This document shows positions 61,351 through 64,000 of a DNA stretch of 64,000 bases, in pieces. The notes beneath the pieces are model-generated. The model did not search any database. It was given only the letters and a program-made list of their open reading frames with translations, and was not told where the DNA came from. Position numbers and translations under genes: made by a program. The stretch's first letter is position 1; each line of letters starts with the position of its first letter. The stretch is from Planctomycetota bacterium (GTDB lineage Bacteria > Planctomycetota > MHYJ01 > JACQXL01 > JACQZI01), in NCBI GenBank assembly GCA_016207825.1, contig JACQZI010000008.1, forward strand, positions 62,001-126,000. The letters are read 5' to 3'.

Positions 61351-62151
61351 TCACTTTTGCGTTACTTTCATCTCCAGGTAAAAAAGCTTCACCGGGTCGT
61401 TGGCGAAATTGATAAACGACTTGCCGCCGGTTTCAAACGGGTATAAATTCAACGCCGGGTCAACAAACCCCTGCACCATCTCGTTGGTCTCGTCGTTCTG
61501 CACCTTGATTATATCCTGGCCGTAAGCGCTTTTGACAATAGCCGAGCCTGCCTGTATGATTCTCTGGTTAATCGCGGCTTTAAACGAGCCTTTCCTTCTT
61601 AGCTTGGTTAAACAGAACGGGTTGCCGGCAATCAGTTTGTCGGATGATTGCAAGATACCTTCCACAATCGAATCCGCGGTCAGCCATAAAGCGACTAATG
61701 GTGCAATCCCCAGCCCTTCCGCACGCGTGCCGGTAAACATAAGCGTCCGGGCGGCCATGCCTCGCGCGTAATTTTCCTTGCTGTGGTCAACCGCATCTTT
61801 GAACCGCTTGGCAGGAATCCCGTCAACCGTTTCGTATGCCGCGTCTATCTTGGACTGGTATTTTTTGTAGGAGCGGCTTAAGTTAGCCGAATGCTTGGTA
61901 ATAATGTCATTGGCGTCCAGCCCGGCCCGGCTGACAAAATCAGGATGGACCATATTCCGGTATTTCTTGGTCGCCACCCCGACCAGGCGCGATTGGTAAT
62001 CCTCCTCGTTCTTTATTTTCATCTTGCGTTTTTCGTTGATGCGTTCGGCATTGACGTGAAAACCGTCACGCCACTGTTCGGCAATCCTTTGCGGAGACCA
62101 ATCGCTTGGGCTTAAGTGCCTTATAAAATGGGTTAGTATCTTGTCCGGCAT
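61351..62151 (-). CDS. Hypothetical protein
   Basis: A 266-residue protein that I do not recognise. It starts MPDKILTHFIRHLSPSDWSPQRIAEQWRDGFHVNAERINEKRKMKIKNEEDYQSRLVGVATKKYRN and is mostly helical and basic, with a mixed C-terminal part (AYGQDIIKVQNDETNEMVQGFVDPALNLYPFETGGKSFINFANDPVKLFYLEMKVTQK). The excellent AGGAGGTG seven bases before ATG 62151 fixes the start, although the frame stays open for about 34 codons upstream. No signal peptide or membrane segment. It is isolated between a HEAT gene and a gene-free island. Confidence 0.75.
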   Translation of the reverse strand: MPDKILTHFIRHLSPSDWSPQRIAEQWRDGFHVNAERINEKRKMKIKNEEDYQSRLVGVATKKYRNMVHPDFVSRAGLDANDIITKHSANLSRSYKKYQSKIDAAYETVDGIPAKRFKDAVDHSKENYARGMAARTLMFTGTRAEGLGIAPLVALWLTADSIVEGILQSSDKLIAGNPFCLTKLRRKGSFKAAINQRIIQAGSAIVKSAYGQDIIKVQNDETNEMVQGFVDPALNLYPFETGGKSFINFANDPVKLFYLEMKVTQK

Positions 62152-62674
62152 ATTCACCTCCTCGTTAATACTCACCGCCAAGACCCAAAGGTCATGAGGG
62201 ATGAGCCTGTTATTCTTCACTCCCGCCGGGTAGGGGAGGGGGTTAAAATCCAAAGCAAGTTATAGCCCCGTGAGTAACCCGGCACAGGCTAATTATCAGG
62301 AATATCAATCCTGCGGCAATATTCCGTCCGCCAACAGATAAAGGCATTATAGAAATAAATTATGCATATGTCAAGAATAATTTATGCCAATCGTATCTCC
62401 CACCCAACAAGATATCCCAGCTATGATATGTGTATTAATCACATTAACTATGTGTAATACCAACAATATACCTATGTTGAGATAAGATAAACTATATTAT
62501 GGTGTTAGATTAATAATATATAGTTATTAGATATGGTATATATAACAATAACACAAATAATGTGTAATATTAACACATAGAATATCTAATGCCTAACTAT
62601 AGTATATATTATGGTTAGATAAGATTTAAGTAATAATAAGATATAATATAAGTAGATATAGCATTCGTATTATG

Positions 62675-62694
62675 TAGGGGGGACATACCCCCTA
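62675..62694. other. G/C-run hairpin in gene-free island B
   Basis: TAGGGGG-GACATA-CCCCCTA is a strong stem bordered by TATG and TGTA. Core and flanks resemble 26359-26375 in island A: both read GGGGGG, a short CAT-containing loop, a C run, then TATG and soon ATATAG. Confidence 0.6.
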
Positions 62695-62964
62695 TGTAGC
62701 ACCCACATATAGTATAAATGGAGCATATGGTAGGTATGGGGAACCACGCTTAGTGATTGCCTTATGTGGATTATATGCTTGGCTGGTTATAAGGGGCGCT
62801 GTTATTAGAGTGCAGTGATATGCGTTAGAGTGATTATCCATTATGGAGAGTTAGTATGCAGGCACGGCTTTATGCGATTTAGGGATAAAGGAAACTTGGG
62901 TGGGGATTTATTTCCTCTTTGCCAGATGGGAGTGGTAAGTCCTGCCCCACCGGTTTTAACCCGT

Positions 62965-62998
62965 CCTCCGTAGCAGTCAGCAGCTGCTATTGCGGGGG
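62965..62998 (-). terminator. Hairpin downstream of the nucleotidyltransferase pair
   Basis: CCTCCG pairs with CGGGGG (one G:U) and TAGCAG with CTGCTA, giving a stem of about 12 pairs with a small bulge. It begins 27 bases after the last stop codon of the minus-strand pair. No T run follows, so it may be rho-dependent or act in RNA stability. Confidence 0.35.
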
Positions 62999-63024
62999 GT
63001 TAGATATGGCGAATGCCGATGGTA

Positions 63025-63198
63025 TTATTTAACCATTCCTTTTCTAATCTTTTCCCTGAACTTCTTTTCTTTGTCGGTTAATGCCCGAAAAGTAAGTTTA
63101 TTAACCTCTTCCAGCCAATTAAGTTTCCATTCAGGCGAAGCATCGCGGAATTTACGTAATATTTCCTTCGGATATGTGTAAACAATACCTTTTTTCAT
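63025..63198 (-). CDS. Small basic partner of the nucleotidyltransferase
   Basis: A 57-residue protein starting MKKGIVYTYPKEILRKFRDASPEWKLNWLEEVNKLTFRAL and ending in a Lys/Arg-rich helix. WKLNWLEEVNKLT recalls short proteins often encoded next to nucleotidyltransferase-like genes (compare the antitoxin-type partners of such pairs), but I cannot name the family. ATG 63198 lies four bases after the stop codon of the nucleotidyltransferase, which suggests coupled translation; a TTG at 63225 would overlap that gene. Confidence 0.6.
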   Translation of the reverse strand: MKKGIVYTYPKEILRKFRDASPEWKLNWLEEVNKLTFRALTDKEKKFREKIRKGMVK

Positions 63199-63202
63199 AG
63201 GG

Positions 63203-63697
63203 TCATTTAGCCTTTTCCTTAGCAAGCGAATTCAACATTGCGATATCGGATAAATCAGTAGTTCGTCCTGCTTTCTTCTTCATCTTAATAAGGTCGGAAA
63301 TTGCCACGATCGGGATTAATAAATTACGGGCACGTTTGGTTATTTTTCTTTTTAATGCCTGTTCCGGCTTTACAGGAGCAGTCACCAGAATATCAATTTC
63401 CTGGACAGGAATACGGTGGTGATAAAAGCTAAAAACCTTCATATTTTTCTCGGTTATCCATTGATGGCGTGTAAAGGGGTCTGCAATAAGTTCGGGATTT
63501 AACGGTAATTTCGACCTGTATCCTAAAGATTTTAATACTTTTACTAATTTCTTTACATTATCTTGGGTTAGGACAACTAATAAATCAAGGTCTTGCGTCA
63601 TGCGTGGAATGCCATGTAAATTCACCGCAATCCCGCCAGCGACTACATATTTAACTTTTGCCTTATTAAGCGCCCTGAATACTTTTTCGTAGAACAT
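63203..63697 (-). CDS. Nucleotidyltransferase-fold protein (AbiEii/MNT-like)
   Basis: A 164-residue protein of the minimal nucleotidyltransferase superfamily. The motif KYVVAGGIAVNLHGIPRMTQDLDLLVVL (about 16-43) carries the GG and DxD residues; a later EIDILV supplies the third acidic position. Relatives include AbiEii-type toxins and proteins annotated as nucleotidyl transferase or DUF6036-like, several of which modify tRNA ends as toxins. With the coupled small gene this could be a toxin-antitoxin module, which is inference. The pair has no promoter signals I can identify. Confidence 0.8.
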   Translation of the reverse strand: MFYEKVFRALNKAKVKYVVAGGIAVNLHGIPRMTQDLDLLVVLTQDNVKKLVKVLKSLGYRSKLPLNPELIADPFTRHQWITEKNMKVFSFYHHRIPVQEIDILVTAPVKPEQALKRKITKRARNLLIPIVAISDLIKMKKKAGRTTDLSDIAMLNSLAKEKAK

Positions 63698-63740
63698 AAT
63701 AAGATATTTTAGTTAAAAGCGGGATAAAAGCAAGGAAATT

Positions 63741-63881
63741 ATGAAGCGCCACTCGTTTATACCCATTTTATCTTTCATTATCTTCGGCGGAATCAACCGA
63801 ACCATCCTCCTTTTCGGCGGGATGGCCTTCTGCGTAGGCGAGCGGCTTGCCAGAATATTTTTCCTGCTCCTAATCAAATGA
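63741..63881 (+). CDS. Possible very small membrane protein
   Basis: A 46-codon frame, MKRHSFIPILSFIIFGGINRTILLFGGMAFCVGERLARIFFLLLIK, with AAGGAAA before its ATG and two hydrophobic segments. Part of it is encoded by CGGCGGAAT/TTCGGCGGG palindromic repeat DNA, so it may be chance reading of repeats. The rest of 63698-64000 shows no other gene. Confidence 0.25.
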   Translation: MKRHSFIPILSFIIFGGINRTILLFGGMAFCVGERLARIFFLLLIK

Positions 63882-64000
63882 TTAACTGGCGAAACGATAG
63901 GGCTATAATGCCAGATAGGCGCATTAAACAGATAAACTGATAATCGGATGAGTTGTTATAATAGCGAAACATCAGGAATTCAATTTGCTAAGAGCCGTTT

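Larger units (their letters stand above)
62152..63024. other. Gene-free island B
   Basis: About 870 bases without a convincing gene. The first 180 bases hold the leader of the hypothetical gene. From 62341 to 62680 the sequence is very A/T-rich and built from few words (AATATA, TGTGTAAT, TTAACACA, GATAAGAT). A G/C-run hairpin (62675-62694) follows, then TAT/GG-rich sequence like island A, and a terminator-like hairpin at 62965-62998. Confidence 0.7.

Overview
The window looks like a chromosomal contig from a Gram-negative bacterium with moderate G+C, most likely a planctomycete (Planctomycetota, perhaps Brocadiia-like). This is inferred, not proven. The grounds are the many HEAT-, TPR-, Kelch- and VWA-type secreted or lipid-anchored proteins, a formylglycine-generating-enzyme-like lipoprotein, a TPR-fused sigma-54 activator, a long TPR/peptidase-MA protein, and heptose-LPS genes beside a PBP4-type peptidase. 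No rRNA, CRISPR array, phage or complete insertion sequence is visible. Three tRNA genes are present: Pro-TGG, Ala-CGC and initiator Met.

Layout. 1-1343: partial lemA, a four-helix-bundle (23S-IVS-type) gene bounded by inverted repeats, and a DUF3137-like membrane protein. 1446-9084 (minus strand): dusB, tRNA-Pro, mutM, pgk, gap, cutA, four pseudopilin genes and tRNA-Ala. 9301-10335: radical SAM AmrS on the plus strand. 10351-14844 (minus): diacylglycerol-kinase-like gene, HEAT/TPR membrane protein, murC, murB. 14873-15592: tRNA-fMet and a small lipoprotein with clear promoters. 15600-24934 (minus): TPR/peptidase-MA protein, histidine kinase, pilC/gspF, and a pyrR-pyrB-(TolB-like)-pyrC operon. 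25172-28185: a near-leaderless membrane-protein gene, a gene-free island of about 1 kb and a FN3/repeat lipoprotein. 28309-34205 (minus): hldE, a hypothetical gene, gmhA, plsY, gpsA, dacB, an envelope cluster. 34217-42723 (minus): rplL-rpoB-rpoC without rplJ. 42970-45980: a hypothetical gene with a 21-bp tandem array upstream, then hutU.

46111-54779 is the most system-like locus: a TPR/AAA+/Fis sigma-54 activator, a candidate upstream activating site, an excellent -24/-12 promoter, a small cytosolic protein and four secreted proteins. The secreted proteins form two families that share N-terminal signatures (and in one pair a long C-terminal domain) but carry different bodies. 54820-62151: HEAT proteins, an FGE-like lipoprotein, a VWA-like protein and a hypothetical protein. 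62152-63024: a second gene-free island. 63025-63697: a nucleotidyltransferase with a small coupled partner.

Two repeat phenomena cut across the window. First, short dispersed palindromic elements (cores CCCGA-n-TCGGG, GGCGGATCCGCC and CGCCC-n-GGGCG) lie in spacers but also inside reading frames, most strikingly in murB. Second, arrays of short degenerate words (variants of TTAGTTGTTAG, GTTCAA, CACGAAT, GTTAC) lie in spacers, often as two inverted halves, and also form coding sequence in gpsA and a HEAT lipoprotein gene. Several vegetative-type promoters (TTGACA/TTGACT, 16-18 nt spacer, TATAAT-like) are unusually clear, and two place the transcription start at or within a few bases of the start codon.
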